From contig JAIOPV010000072.1 of NCBI GenBank assembly GCA_021413735.1, positions 91,818 through 155,817 on the forward strand: DNA of 64,000 bases. The letters are read 5' to 3'. Under the pieces are notes generated by a model that saw only the letters and a program-made list of their open reading frames with translations, did no database searches and was not told the origin of the DNA. Both the position numbers and the translations under genes were made by a program. Of the stretch, positions 37,701 through 45,633 are shown piece after piece. The stretch is from Planctomycetota bacterium (GTDB taxonomy: Bacteria > Planctomycetota > Planctomycetia > Gemmatales > Gemmataceae). The number at the start of each line of letters is the position of its first letter. Within the stretch, counting starts at the first letter, position 1.

Positions 37701-40466
37701 GGCGAGATTCGCAGCCGCGATCTTCGCCCCCATGGCATTGCCGTTGGGGTTCTGGACTTCGTTCCAGGTCGCCGTCGCTGTCGCTCGCCGCAAGATCGCG
37801 TGTTCCATCTGCGGACGGAACTCGGCGTTCAATCGCTGTTCTTCGAGGCGGAACAGTTCGAGCGGTGCCGACGGCCGTTGACCGTGAGCAACCAGCATCC
37901 GATTCACGTCGGCCTGGTCAGCCGGGTTCTTCGGGGCACCATTTTGCTCCGCGAACCGTCGCCAGCCCTGCGTTCCGAGAAGCAGATCGAGAACCTTGCC
38001 AGCCTTCGGGCTATCCGTCAGGAGGAAGTCAGCGTGTTCGAGTTCGCCAGGGTGCTTCACTTCGCCGGACAGCAGGAAGTGCGTCGGCATCAGGCGATCC
38101 GTCTTGTTGTCAGCCATCGTGATGACGCTCTGATTCACCACACCAACCATCAGAATCGCGGCCGCCGGCACTTCCTTTTCGTTGAACGCAGACAGTTCGA
38201 GGCGAACCTTGCCCGACGGCGAATATCGCGCCTTGTCCGGGTTGATGTTGAGCATGAGTTGCTCGCCCGGCTTGCGATACACGAGTCGTTCGGCAACCGG
38301 AGTGAGTTGCGTTCGCCCTGGCGCGACGACCTTCAATTCCTCAAACACGGTCACGCGGGTAACGCCACCAGCAGCTTCGTCGCCTTGCAGTTTCACTTCG
38401 ACTGGCTTGCCAGCTTCGACATCCAACTTCTGATGACCGATGAGCCGACCGCGAGCGTAAGCGCCAACGTGGAGCGTCTTCGGTCCCTGGCTCACTTGCA
38501 GCTTCACGCGAATCGCACCACCGCGATCGGTCACGGCGTCGAGCGTCGTCATCGCGATGCCGTCGGCCTTGGCGGTCGGCAGCGGGAAGCCATCCTTCGT
38601 CGGTTCGGTGATACCCAGCGGCGAGGTCAGCTTGAGGAAGTACTTCGTGCCGGGTTTCGGGGTGAACTCGAACACGCCATGACCACGATTCACGCCGGGG
38701 TTTTCGGCGTCAGTCTCCGTATTCACGTCGATCACTTTATCGGTGCCGTCGGTGATGAAGCCCTTGATGTCGGCCGGCTTGCCAATCGGCGTGCGAACCT
38801 GGAAGTACACACGACCCGGAAGCCCTTCAACCGTGTCGCCGCCTTCGGGGAAGAATTCGACGAGAAGGTTCTTCGTAACGAGAGGAATCGGTCGCACGAT
38901 CGGCTCGGAGTCGCTGCCGTCCGCGATGTTCACGCTCAGAGTCGCGCTGATCGCCGTGTCCTTCTTCGCCTCGCGAGTGAAGAGGTCGGCGGGGAGTTGG
39001 AACCGCACATTCAGCACAGCCTTCGGAGCGCCGCCTTCGTTGACGATGGCGAACTTGGCCCCGTCCTGCTTGTGGATTTCGCGGCCGTCAATCGTGGCGA
39101 CGATGTTCGCGGTGGCGTCCTTCATTGGACCGCCCGCCGTGCGGCTCACAGCGATCCGCGCCTGCACGATGTCGCCAGGACCATACGATTTGCCGTCGAA
39201 TTCCAGTTTCTTCTCGAAGATGTCCGGCACGTAAGCGTTCACGATGAACTTGCGGGTTTCGAGCAGTACTTCCTGGCCCCGCATGTTGATCTCGAACAGG
39301 TCGAGTTTGTACTCGCCGCCCGGCGCAGCGGGTGCCAGCGTGTATTCGCCAACGCCGATGCCGCGGACCGGCTTCTTGTCTGGCCCCATGACCGGGGCGA
39401 GGTTCATCAGCAGGCGACCATTGCCTTCGTCGAGCGGAACCACGGCATCGCTCGGATCACGCAGACGGAAGCTCAGATGCATGTCATTCGCCGGTGGGCG
39501 AAGGCTCGAACGGTCGAGCGTCAGCGACCGGAAGCGGATCGTTTCGCCTTGCTTGTACAGCGGCTTATCGGTCGCGAGATGCGTGACGTAAACAGGTCGT
39601 GCCAGCGGAATGCGTTCCGTGAGTGCGCTCTTGCGGTCATCGTCGGTGAACGCGACCACTTCGAGGAACAGCTCGGAGCCTGGCTTCACTTTCTCCCAGA
39701 ACGCTGTCGTGAGTTCGAGCGTCGCAGAGCCAACGGGGTTCTCGTGCGTCTGCTTGAAAAGCTCGACATCCTTCCCGTCCTTCACGACGACTTCGAGTTT
39801 CTTCGGTCGCGCAACCGCACCGTGTTTCAGAGTGTCGATCTGCCACTTGTTCGGGGCGCCCGGTTGAATGCGATCCGGCCCCGTGAGCCGAACCATGAAC
39901 TCTTTCGCTTCGATGGCCTTGCGAGCTGCTTCGACCGCGGCGGCGTATTTCCTGGTGAGATCCTGTTCCTGAGCGGTCGCTTCTTCGAGCGCCTTGGCGG
40001 CAGCGACACGGCTCGCTTCTTGTTCGGCGACGAGTCTGGTGAGTTCACCTCGGCTCGTGTCGAGGGCGAGTTGCGCGTTCTTGGCGTCGCGCGACTTGTC
40101 ACCCCACTGCACGAACTGATACGCGGCGAGGCTACCAAGCCCGCCGAGGACGAAGAGTAGCGCCGCCGCGACTCCCCATTGTGTCCGCGAGATCTTCATT
40201 GGTTTCTCCTGTGAAGTCTTTCGTTCGACGTGAAGCGAGGAATCGCGGGGCTTGCTGCGTTCGCGAACTGCTGGTTCGGGCAAGCCCGCGACGTGGTGAA
40301 TCAGGTCCGCGTAGAAGCTCATGAACTGGATGTAGTGGGCCTCGGCCTCGGGGTGATTGAGGACGAGTGCTTCTAGCCGTTGCATTTGCTCGGGCGTGAT
40401 CGACTCCTCGCACAGTTTGTCGAGGAGGCCGCGAAGTTCGGCGATAATCGGGGATTCGGGTGTCAC
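34722..40466 (-). CDS. Alpha-2-macroglobulin fused to an N-terminal anti-sigma domain
   Basis: The 1914-residue protein opens with a 60-residue helical domain (IIAELRGLLDKLCEES...YIQFMSFYADLI) of the kind found at the N-terminus of planctomycete FecR/LamG anti-sigma proteins. A membrane helix follows at about 100-122, then a coiled coil (130-185) and macroglobulin-like MG domains. Residues about 951-1001 form a second pair of membrane helices (LPMFLVGLIGLAIGGLSMAV; IAGSIGMFGLSGLVIAAIVA), followed by a long Ala/Pro/Met-rich bait-like linker, the A2M signature DFTETVYWHPVLVLPD, and a thioester motif CFEQ (Cys1415). The GGYGGFGSTQSTIMALKAL segment and C-terminal domain complete it. It overlaps the sigma factor gene by 4 bp. 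It likely traps proteases in the periplasm and regulates the sigma factor. Confidence 0.9.
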   Translation of the reverse strand: MTPESPIIAELRGLLDKLCEESITPEQMQRLEALVLNHPEAEAHYIQFMSFYADLIHHVAGLPEPAVRERSKPRDSSLHVERKTSQEKPMKISRTQWGVAAALLFVLGGLGSLAAYQFVQWGDKSRDAKNAQLALDTSRGELTRLVAEQEASRVAAAKALEEATAQEQDLTRKYAAAVEAARKAIEAKEFMVRLTGPDRIQPGAPNKWQIDTLKHGAVARPKKLEVVVKDGKDVELFKQTHENPVGSATLELTTAFWEKVKPGSELFLEVVAFTDDDRKSALTERIPLARPVYVTHLATDKPLYKQGETIRFRSLTLDRSSLRPPANDMHLSFRLRDPSDAVVPLDEGNGRLLMNLAPVMGPDKKPVRGIGVGEYTLAPAAPGGEYKLDLFEINMRGQEVLLETRKFIVNAYVPDIFEKKLEFDGKSYGPGDIVQARIAVSRTAGGPMKDATANIVATIDGREIHKQDGAKFAIVNEGGAPKAVLNVRFQLPADLFTREAKKDTAISATLSVNIADGSDSEPIVRPIPLVTKNLLVEFFPEGGDTVEGLPGRVYFQVRTPIGKPADIKGFITDGTDKVIDVNTETDAENPGVNRGHGVFEFTPKPGTKYFLKLTSPLGITEPTKDGFPLPTAKADGIAMTTLDAVTDRGGAIRVKLQVSQGPKTLHVGAYARGRLIGHQKLDVEAGKPVEVKLQGDEAAGGVTRVTVFEELKVVAPGRTQLTPVAERLVYRKPGEQLMLNINPDKARYSPSGKVRLELSAFNEKEVPAAAILMVGVVNQSVITMADNKTDRLMPTHFLLSGEVKHPGELEHADFLLTDSPKAGKVLDLLLGTQGWRRFAEQNGAPKNPADQADVNRMLVAHGQRPSAPLELFRLEEQRLNAEFRPQMEHAILRRATATATWNEVQNPNGNAMGAKIAAANLAVRTNDKVHTDAEAELYRYESRPERLQSWGLPMFLVGLIGLAIGGLSMAVSNPGSRRPYIAGSIGMFGLSGLVIAAIVASQGTTASEFAAKQKEWEQERGDRAMMAKAAPQAAHDPKAVELMAAEAMPADFAGQAEGLGGGGRFPAAVPPRFDPLMRPRPNQKALPELGDAAKPGRNPIDAFVEGRLAAGEDKAAGRGEKFKVANALGKAEQLDGRRAMAGRIMPRPANEPMAGPRAPRDARDMEFNEEVMAQQAALPFVVREYAHERNPSLPEIRSDFTETVYWHPVLVLPDTGKATIEFQLSDDIARYQVLVAGHTTDGRIGAVTKTIEARKPFSLDPKLPLEISHTDLVDVPVRVTNDSDDRRSVGFSVAASGLKIEGKPSELFDLAPNAKSRRIVRMSADKLQGDASVLVTGTSNAAENDLIARTIKVVPDGFPGVGSFSDMIEGKTRGTINLPKDIVAGSLKVRLEVYPTSMADLVKGLEGLLREPCGCFEQTSTSNYPNTLILDYMNSTNQVNPQASARAKGLLANGYSKLTSFECMDTPQKQKQGFEWFGGADQQHEALTAYGLLQFKDMARVSQVDPQLIKRTQAFLMSRRDGNGGFKRNAQALDSFGGAPKHTTDAYIVWALVESDVDDNEKMDLSKEIAALKAQATKEDSVGGKDAYFVALVANVLLHRGDRETAHKLLDRLQEKHTKAGCVTGATTSITRSGGRDLEIETTAMSLLGWLRANDPKYGMTVKEATKWISQQRGGYGGFGSTQSTIMALKALILHAKKSAHPAESGEITVSVGGKQIAARKFTDKDVEVIGLDIEKPETLFKFGEKSEVEIVTDAKQAYPFALSYTYTTLTPVSAKDCAVKIETKLAKAEANEGDTVPLAVTLENLQKQGQGMTTAIVGIPAGMKVPTDMKQLIDLREKGQISFFEIRGRELVLYWREMAPSVKIALNIDLVCDVPGVYRGPASRGYLYYNADHKCWVEPLAIKIAPMADAAAK

Positions 40467-41026
40467 GCTGAACCTTCCCGTGCAAGCGTCTTCTGGACGC
40501 AGTTGAAAAGCGTTTGGCGAAGTTTCGCGAGAGCCTTGTACACCGCCTCCACCGAGCGACCGAGTTGCTCCGAGGTGGATTGCGTCGTGGCACCGTCCGC
40601 GAATCGTCTGGTCAGCAAATCACGGTCGCGTTCCGGCAACTTCTCCAGACACCAGGCGAGCGCTTCGCGGCGATCATCCAGTTGCAGAACTTCCGTCTGA
40701 GTTGCGGCCGATTCGGACAAGCGATCCAGAAAGACCTGGCTCAATCGTGCACGCGTTCGCTGCGTTTTCTTGTAAAAGTCGAGCACCTTGTTGTAAGCCA
40801 CTCGCCGACCCCATGCGAGAAACTCGGTCGGCGGGGCATTTGCGTCGAACTTGTCCCACATCACGAGGCTGGTTTCCTGAAGCACATCGTCAGCGTCGGC
40901 TCGGTGCGGGAGCAGCGTGAGGATGTAGGCGTACAGCCTCCGCTCGTTCTGGAGGAACATGCGGAGGAACAGCTTGTTCTTGTCTGTCGGAGGAGCGTCA
41001 GCCCCGATGTCGGCGTCCATTGCCAT
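40463..41026 (-). CDS. ECF sigma factor (Rhodopirellula/Verrucomicrobium family)
   Basis: The roughly 187-residue sigma-70 protein starts at ATG 41024-41026 or two codons later; a TTG further up is unlikely. Region 2: FLRMFLQNERRLYAYILTLLPHRADADDVLQETSLVMW. Region 4: CLEKLPERDRDLLTRRFADGATTQSTSEQLGRSVEAVYKALAKLRQTL. The order and the LQNERRLYAYI start are typical of the Rhodopirellula/Verrucomicrobium family. Its stop overlaps the start of the anti-sigma-alpha-2-macroglobulin gene (ATGA, 40463-40466), so sigma and anti-sigma are made together. Its target promoters are unknown. Confidence 0.92.
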   Translation of the reverse strand: MAMDADIGADAPPTDKNKLFLRMFLQNERRLYAYILTLLPHRADADDVLQETSLVMWDKFDANAPPTEFLAWGRRVAYNKVLDFYKKTQRTRARLSQVFLDRLSESAATQTEVLQLDDRREALAWCLEKLPERDRDLLTRRFADGATTQSTSEQLGRSVEAVYKALAKLRQTLFNCVQKTLAREGSA

Positions 41027-41121
41027 GAATGGGAACACCCGCAAAGACAGGGAGAGGAACTTGCCTACTTAGTTGACGTGACCGGACAGAATTGGAACAA
41101 GAAAATGAAAATCGGCGGGAT

Positions 41122-41175
41122 TTTGCCACTTGCGGCGTAGCGCTCTTCCGCGATCGCTACGCCGCAAGCGGCAAA
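41122..41175. repeat. 21-bp inverted repeat (family with 47557-47609)
   Basis: Arms 41122-41142 and 41155-41175 pair at 20 of 21 positions. The core CTTGCGGCGTAGCG is shared with the repeat at 47557-47609, so this is a dispersed family. It sits just after the stop of the 41180-42094 gene (minus strand). Confidence 0.85.
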
Positions 41176-41179
41176 TTCA

Positions 41180-42094
41180 TCACTTCGGTGCTTTGGGAAC
41201 CATCTTCTTGATGACGTAGTTCTTCCCCGGACCTTCGAGCCACTTCATGTAGGCATCTCGCTGAACCAGACCGAAATCCACGGGCGGAGCCCCTGGAGTG
41301 TTCACGATCACCGGCTGAATCCAGCCATCCTTGTCCGTCAGGCCCAGCATCTGGAACGCCTGCAGCGGACTTGGCGGCGAATCGAACCGGAAGTTCATGC
41401 TGCTCCAGTTCCCTTCGGTCAAGCCTTTGAGGAGGGTCTTGCTCTCCTCGGCACCAATCGCAACCTGATCGACTTCGCCGCCGAGGACGGGGTAATTCCG
41501 ATACTTCAGAACCATCACGGTTGCGGCTTCGGCCCGCATATCGGGCTTGTCGCTCTTGAGGGCCTTCGCCGGGTCAGCGAGGATCGCCGCGACCTGCTTC
41601 ACCGATTCGACATCCTTCTTGGCCTGCTCGCCGCCGGTCTTAATATCGACAGGCAGCGTGCCGCCCGGAATCGTGTAGAAGTCTTCGGTCGGGTGCTTCA
41701 CCAGAAACAGAAGCAGTTCCTGGCCTTCCTTCAAATCGACGCCGAATCGACGCGGCCCGCCACCGATTCGTGGACCGATCGGTGCCTTCGGATCAACCTT
41801 CGGCGGCAGAATGGTGCCGATCTTGATTTCCTTCAGCTTCTCGGCACCAATCAGACCGGTCTCGACCTTCACTGTGGCGATCTGGAACGCGACCTTATCC
41901 TTCGCCCCGGCATACGGCGGCAGAGCCATCACTGGCTCCTTCTCGATCCCGGTCACTTTGCCCACGAGAGTGATGTCGGCCATGATCGCACGCCGAGCTG
42001 GTGGGCTGGGAGCAATCATCAGCTTCGCGGCGGCAATTTCAGCCGTACCCACGACGGCAACGACAAGAGCGGCGACCCGCAGGAATGTCCGCAT
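41180..42094 (-). CDS. Secreted protein of unknown function (304 aa)
   Basis: ATG 42092-42094 follows GGAGG at 8 bases and begins a signal peptide (MRTFLRVAALVVAVVGTAEIAAA). After that there is a tissue-inhibitor-like pattern (IMADITLVGKVTGIEKEPV...AFQIATVKVETGLIG, then LKEGQELLLFLVKHPTEDFYTIP) like that of small OB-fold secreted proteins. The rest is helical with a conserved NWSSMNFRFDSPPSPLQAFQMLGL. No defined family is recognised. It stands alone with an inverted repeat at its 3' end. Confidence 0.75.
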   Translation of the reverse strand: MRTFLRVAALVVAVVGTAEIAAAKLMIAPSPPARRAIMADITLVGKVTGIEKEPVMALPPYAGAKDKVAFQIATVKVETGLIGAEKLKEIKIGTILPPKVDPKAPIGPRIGGGPRRFGVDLKEGQELLLFLVKHPTEDFYTIPGGTLPVDIKTGGEQAKKDVESVKQVAAILADPAKALKSDKPDMRAEAATVMVLKYRNYPVLGGEVDQVAIGAEESKTLLKGLTEGNWSSMNFRFDSPPSPLQAFQMLGLTDKDGWIQPVIVNTPGAPPVDFGLVQRDAYMKWLEGPGKNYVIKKMVPKAPK

Positions 42095-42215
42095 GAAAAG
42101 AACCTCCAGGCGACAGTGTGAAACGCGAGAAGAATCGGTTGTCCCAATCCGTCTATGACGAGGCAACACCCCCAACGGATTGACTTCTCGCCAAGATTTT
42201 TCGTTCAGATAACCA

Positions 42216-43748
42216 TCAGTTCCCCGGGCCGCACATTTTCTCGGGTCGCACGATCTGGTCGAACTTCTCGCCCGTCAGCACGCCGCTGCCGTCCTTGAGT
42301 GGCGGAGCCAGCTTGACCGCTTCTTCGCGGAGCGTCGTGCCGTTGTGGTGGGCGGTCTTCGCAATCTTCGCCGCCGCGTCGTAGCCGATGTGCCGATTCA
42401 ACGCCGTCACCAGCATCAACGATTCCGCCATGATGCGGCCGATCGCTTTACGGTTTGCTTCGATGCCGGGACGAACCTTGCCGCCAGCCTTCGGCTTCAC
42501 CTTCGTGTGATCGACTTCCACCATGCCCGTGTCGTGGCCGACGCAGTATTCGAGCGCTTCGTAATCCGTCTCGGGCATGTCGGCGGCGCAGTGTTCGCGG
42601 AAGCTGCGGCAGGTGTCGGTGAGCAGCCGAACCGAGTGCAGGAAATTGTGGATCAGCACCGGCTTGAACACGTTCAGCTCGAAGTTGCCCTGCGACGCCG
42701 CGATGCCGACAGCCACATCGTTCGCCATCACCTGAACGCACACCATCGTCATCGCTTCGGACTGCGTCGGGTTCACTTTGCCTGGCATGATCGACGAGCC
42801 GGGCTCGTTCTCCGGAATGGTAAGCTCGCCGAGACCGCAGCGGGGACCGGACGCGAGCCAACGAATGTCGTTCGCGATCTTCATGAGCCCGGTGGCGAGT
42901 GCCTTCAGTGCGCCGCTGGCGAACGCGAGCGGTTCGTGGCCCGCGAGCGCCTGGAACTTGTTCGGCGCTGTCACGAACGGCAACCCGGTCAGTTCCGCAA
43001 TCTTCTTCGCCACGCGATCAGCGAATTCCTTGTGAGCGTTCAACCCGGTGCCGACCGCCGTGCCGCCCAGGGCGAGTTCATACAGCATCGGCAACGTCGC
43101 CTTTACGGCCGCGATCCCGTGATTCAGTTGGGCGACGTATCCGCTGAACTCCTGCCCGAGCGTGAGCGGCACGGCATCCATCAGGTGCGTCCGGCCGATC
43201 TTCACGATGTCGGCAAACTCTTTCGACTTCGCGGCGAAGGTGTCTCGCAGTGCCTCGACGCTCGGAATGAGTTGTTGAACGATTTCCTCGACGGCGGCGA
43301 TGTGCATGGCGGTCGGGAACGTGTCGTTCGACGACTGCGACATATTCACGTCGTCGTTCGGATGGACTGGCTTCTTCGAGCCCATCTCGCCGCCGCTGAT
43401 CTGAATGGCACGGTTAGAAATGACTTCGTTGACGTTCATGTTCGATTGCGTGCCGCTGCCGGTTTGCCAGACACGCAGCGGGAAGTGGTCGTTGAGCTTC
43501 CCGGCGATGACTTCATCCGCGGCCTTGCTGATGAGGCTGGCCTTCTCGGCGGCAAGCAACCCGAGATCGCTGTTGACGAGTGCGGCCGCTTTCTTGAGGG
43601 TGCCGAACGCCCGCACGACGGACTTGGGCATGGTGTCGGCACCGATGGCGAAGTGCGTGAGCGAGCGTGCGGTTTGCGCTCCGTAGTATCGGTCGGCGGG
43701 TACGCGGATGGGGCCCATACTGTCGGTTTCGGTGCGATACTCGGCCAT
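42216..43748 (-). CDS. fumC: Class II fumarate hydratase with an internal insertion
   Basis: The 510-residue enzyme interconverts fumarate and malate in the TCA cycle. It has the start [23 protein letters not shown], the [13 protein letters not shown] substrate motif, the [11 protein letters not shown] motif, the [22 protein letters not shown] segment and the superfamily signature [13 protein letters not shown]. The start is ATG 43748; the frame runs open to 44180, but the extension covers the neighbour's promoter. Length exceeds the usual 460-470 because about 40 extra residues lie between FREHC and GIEANR. Confidence 0.93.
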   Translation of the reverse strand: MAEYRTETDSMGPIRVPADRYYGAQTARSLTHFAIGADTMPKSVVRAFGTLKKAAALVNSDLGLLAAEKASLISKAADEVIAGKLNDHFPLRVWQTGSGTQSNMNVNEVISNRAIQISGGEMGSKKPVHPNDDVNMSQSSNDTFPTAMHIAAVEEIVQQLIPSVEALRDTFAAKSKEFADIVKIGRTHLMDAVPLTLGQEFSGYVAQLNHGIAAVKATLPMLYELALGGTAVGTGLNAHKEFADRVAKKIAELTGLPFVTAPNKFQALAGHEPLAFASGALKALATGLMKIANDIRWLASGPRCGLGELTIPENEPGSSIMPGKVNPTQSEAMTMVCVQVMANDVAVGIAASQGNFELNVFKPVLIHNFLHSVRLLTDTCRSFREHCAADMPETDYEALEYCVGHDTGMVEVDHTKVKPKAGGKVRPGIEANRKAIGRIMAESLMLVTALNRHIGYDAAAKIAKTAHHNGTTLREEAVKLAPPLKDGSGVLTGEKFDQIVRPEKMCGPGN

Positions 43749-43935
43749 GTTGAATGTCTCGCGGTGGAGAGTGAGGAAACGGGCGGGTATTGTAAGATGC
43801 GGCGTGTGAAAACCCACGTTGCGGAATCCGCACGGAGAACTTCCTGTCGGCACGCCGTTTTCATGCTCTCGTGAAGGTGTGGATGTATCTCGCGCTGAAC
43901 CGCACTCGGTCTGGAAACTCGAACGGAGAATGCTC

Positions 43936-44409
43936 ATGTTCCGCAGATCACACGTCCTCACTGCTGTTGCTCTCGCAATCCTCGTTGGACCTGGGGTGAA
44001 CTCGGTAGTCGCCCAGGATAAGACGGAGTACCCCCGGATGCGAGCGGCGCTACACGAATTGCGTGACGCCCGCCGGGCACTGGAAACGGTTGAATCTCCC
44101 GTCCCGCTCCCATTGAGGGAAACGGCTCTTGCCTCGACGCAGGACGCGATCAATTCGCTCAAGGCGATTCTGGGTGTCAAGGACTTGAAGGACTTTCGGG
44201 GCGTGGATCGGACGCCGGAATACTACAAGCGATATGCCGATCACCCACGCTTACGGGCCGCTCTCGATGACCTTCGTGTCGCACGCGACGAACTGCGATC
44301 GACCACGTCGGACTTCGCCGGCCTAAAGGAACGAGCCCTCGATGACATCGACGTTGCCGTCGGCGACATCATCCGCCTGATCCGCGCGACCTCGAAGCCG
44401 AAACCGTGA
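43936..44409 (+). CDS. Secreted small helical protein of unknown function
   Basis: The 157-residue protein starts at ATG 43936 (GGAG 7 bases upstream; the ATG at 43930 is too close to it). A signal peptide ([27 protein letters not shown]) is followed by two similar helical units, each with [16 protein letters not shown] / [16 protein letters not shown] and a closing helix: an internal duplication. This pattern is common in small secreted planctomycete proteins. Function unknown. It is divergent from fumC. Confidence 0.8.
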   Translation: MFRRSHVLTAVALAILVGPGVNSVVAQDKTEYPRMRAALHELRDARRALETVESPVPLPLRETALASTQDAINSLKAILGVKDLKDFRGVDRTPEYYKRYADHPRLRAALDDLRVARDELRSTTSDFAGLKERALDDIDVAVGDIIRLIRATSKPKP

Positions 44410-44536
44410 TTCGACCAAGACACGAATCCTTTCACCACCTGCCGCCATCTCATCGGGAAAGGGGTTGTCCCTGCGGACAGTCGGCGAACTTCGCGGTATG
44501 GTGGACATAGCCCACCGTGACATCGCGAGTTGCCGC

Positions 44537-45103
44537 ATGGTCGAACCACCGCCCGAGAAACTGACACCCGAACTCGTATTCCGCGAATACGCGCCACGCA
44601 TCTACAACATCGCCCGAAGGATGCTCGGCAACGACGCGGACGCCGAAGACGTTACGCAAGACGTCCTGCTTCAAGTGGTTCGCAAACTCGATACGTTTCG
44701 TGGCGATGCACAAATCGCCACGTGGCTGCATCGCGTAACCGTGAACGCAGCCCTCGCACACCGTCAGAAACGTGCGAACCGCCAGAAGCACGAGAACCCA
44801 GAGAGTGACGACGATTTGCTCGGCTCCGGCGGGTCTATCACGCCGGGTAAAAAGTGGAACGTCGGACCAGAAGAAACGGTCCTCGCAGCAGAACAGGCCG
44901 GCATCATCGAGAAGGCCATCGAGCAGTTGCCAGAACCGTTTCGTGATGTGTATGTGCTGGCCGACGTGGAAGAGCTGCCGAACACCGAAATCGCCGAAAT
45001 GCTCGGGCTATCGCTGGCGGCGGTGAAGAGTCGATTGCACCGCGCACGACTCCGGATGCGTGATCTGCTGGCTCCGCACTTCGAGGGGAAGGTGACGTCG
45101 TGA
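44537..45103 (+). CDS. ECF RNA polymerase sigma factor
   Basis: The roughly 188-residue sigma factor has region 2 FREYAPRIYNIARRMLGNDADAEDVTQDVLLQVVRKLDTFRGDAQIATWLHRVTVNAALAHR-type sequence and region 4 AIEQLPEPFRDVYVLADVEELPNTEIAEMLGLSLAAVKSRLHRARLRMRDLL-type sequence (RpoE-like). The start is uncertain: 44537 (MVEPPPEKLTPE) is chosen because region 2 begins soon after; earlier in-frame starts exist at 44465 and 44498. The stop overlaps the anti-sigma start (GTGA, 45100-45103), so the two are translationally coupled. Confidence 0.92.
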   Translation: MVEPPPEKLTPELVFREYAPRIYNIARRMLGNDADAEDVTQDVLLQVVRKLDTFRGDAQIATWLHRVTVNAALAHRQKRANRQKHENPESDDDLLGSGGSITPGKKWNVGPEETVLAAEQAGIIEKAIEQLPEPFRDVYVLADVEELPNTEIAEMLGLSLAAVKSRLHRARLRMRDLLAPHFEGKVTS

Positions 45104-45336
45104 CGTGCGAAGACTTACACAAACTGCTGCGCGAGTTCGTTGGCAACGAACTCGTCGTCGAGAGCCGAACGACGGTTGAAGTTCACATTGCTGGTTGCCC
45201 GCACTGCGGCACTCTGGTGCAGTCCTACACGCATGTCGTGCGAATCGCGCGAGCCTTGCCGAAGACCCGTCCACTTCCGGCCGCGTTCGAGGCGAGATTG
45301 CGTGCGATGCTGGAGCCGGAGTTGAAAGACGAATGA
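45100..45336 (+). CDS. Zinc-finger anti-sigma factor
   Basis: A 78-residue protein starting at GTG 45100 that overlaps the sigma gene. The HIAGCPHC pattern with an upstream Cys (MTCEDLHKLLREFVGNEL) is the anti-sigma zinc-binding domain (HxxxCxxC type). It has no membrane helix, so it is a short soluble form that binds the upstream sigma factor; such forms often respond to redox changes. Confidence 0.85.
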   Translation: MTCEDLHKLLREFVGNELVVESRTTVEVHIAGCPHCGTLVQSYTHVVRIARALPKTRPLPAAFEARLRAMLEPELKDE

Positions 45337-45633
45337 TGTCTTCGCCCTCTCCCCTTGCGGGCCTTGCGGGAGAGGGCAGCGAGGCATTGCGAGCGGGTGA
45401 GAAGGGGAAGAGGGGAAGAGCTTCAACATCTCGGAAGGCAATAACCCTCACTGGTGAGGGGAAACAACGATTCTCAACACTTTCCAGGCGAGCTTCACCG
45501 GTTACGCCCTTTTCGTTTGATAGCTGAAAACACAATTACAACTCGATAGACATGACCCGCCACACCTCTTGCTTCCAGCACACATTGCGGGGACAACACA
45601 CTCCAAGGCACCCCGTCACCCCAGGGCGAGATC
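45337..45633. other. Intergenic region with small hairpins
   Basis: Almost 300 bp without a gene. It contains CCCTCTCCC pairing with GGGAGAGGG (about 45349-45377), a word pattern repeated in degenerate form downstream, and CCCTCACTGGTGAGGG (about 45451-45466). These resemble planctomycete intergenic repeats; none has a clear T-run. Confidence 0.5.

Noticed and set aside
36660..40160. A 1166-codon open frame on the plus strand opposite the alpha-2-macroglobulin gene
   Set aside because: It is Arg/His-rich antisense shadow of high-GC coding DNA without any domain; the minus-strand gene has clear motifs.
42345..43874. A 509-codon open frame opposite fumC
   Set aside because: Composition (His, Arg, Val rich) is typical of an antisense shadow; fumC on the minus strand is certain.
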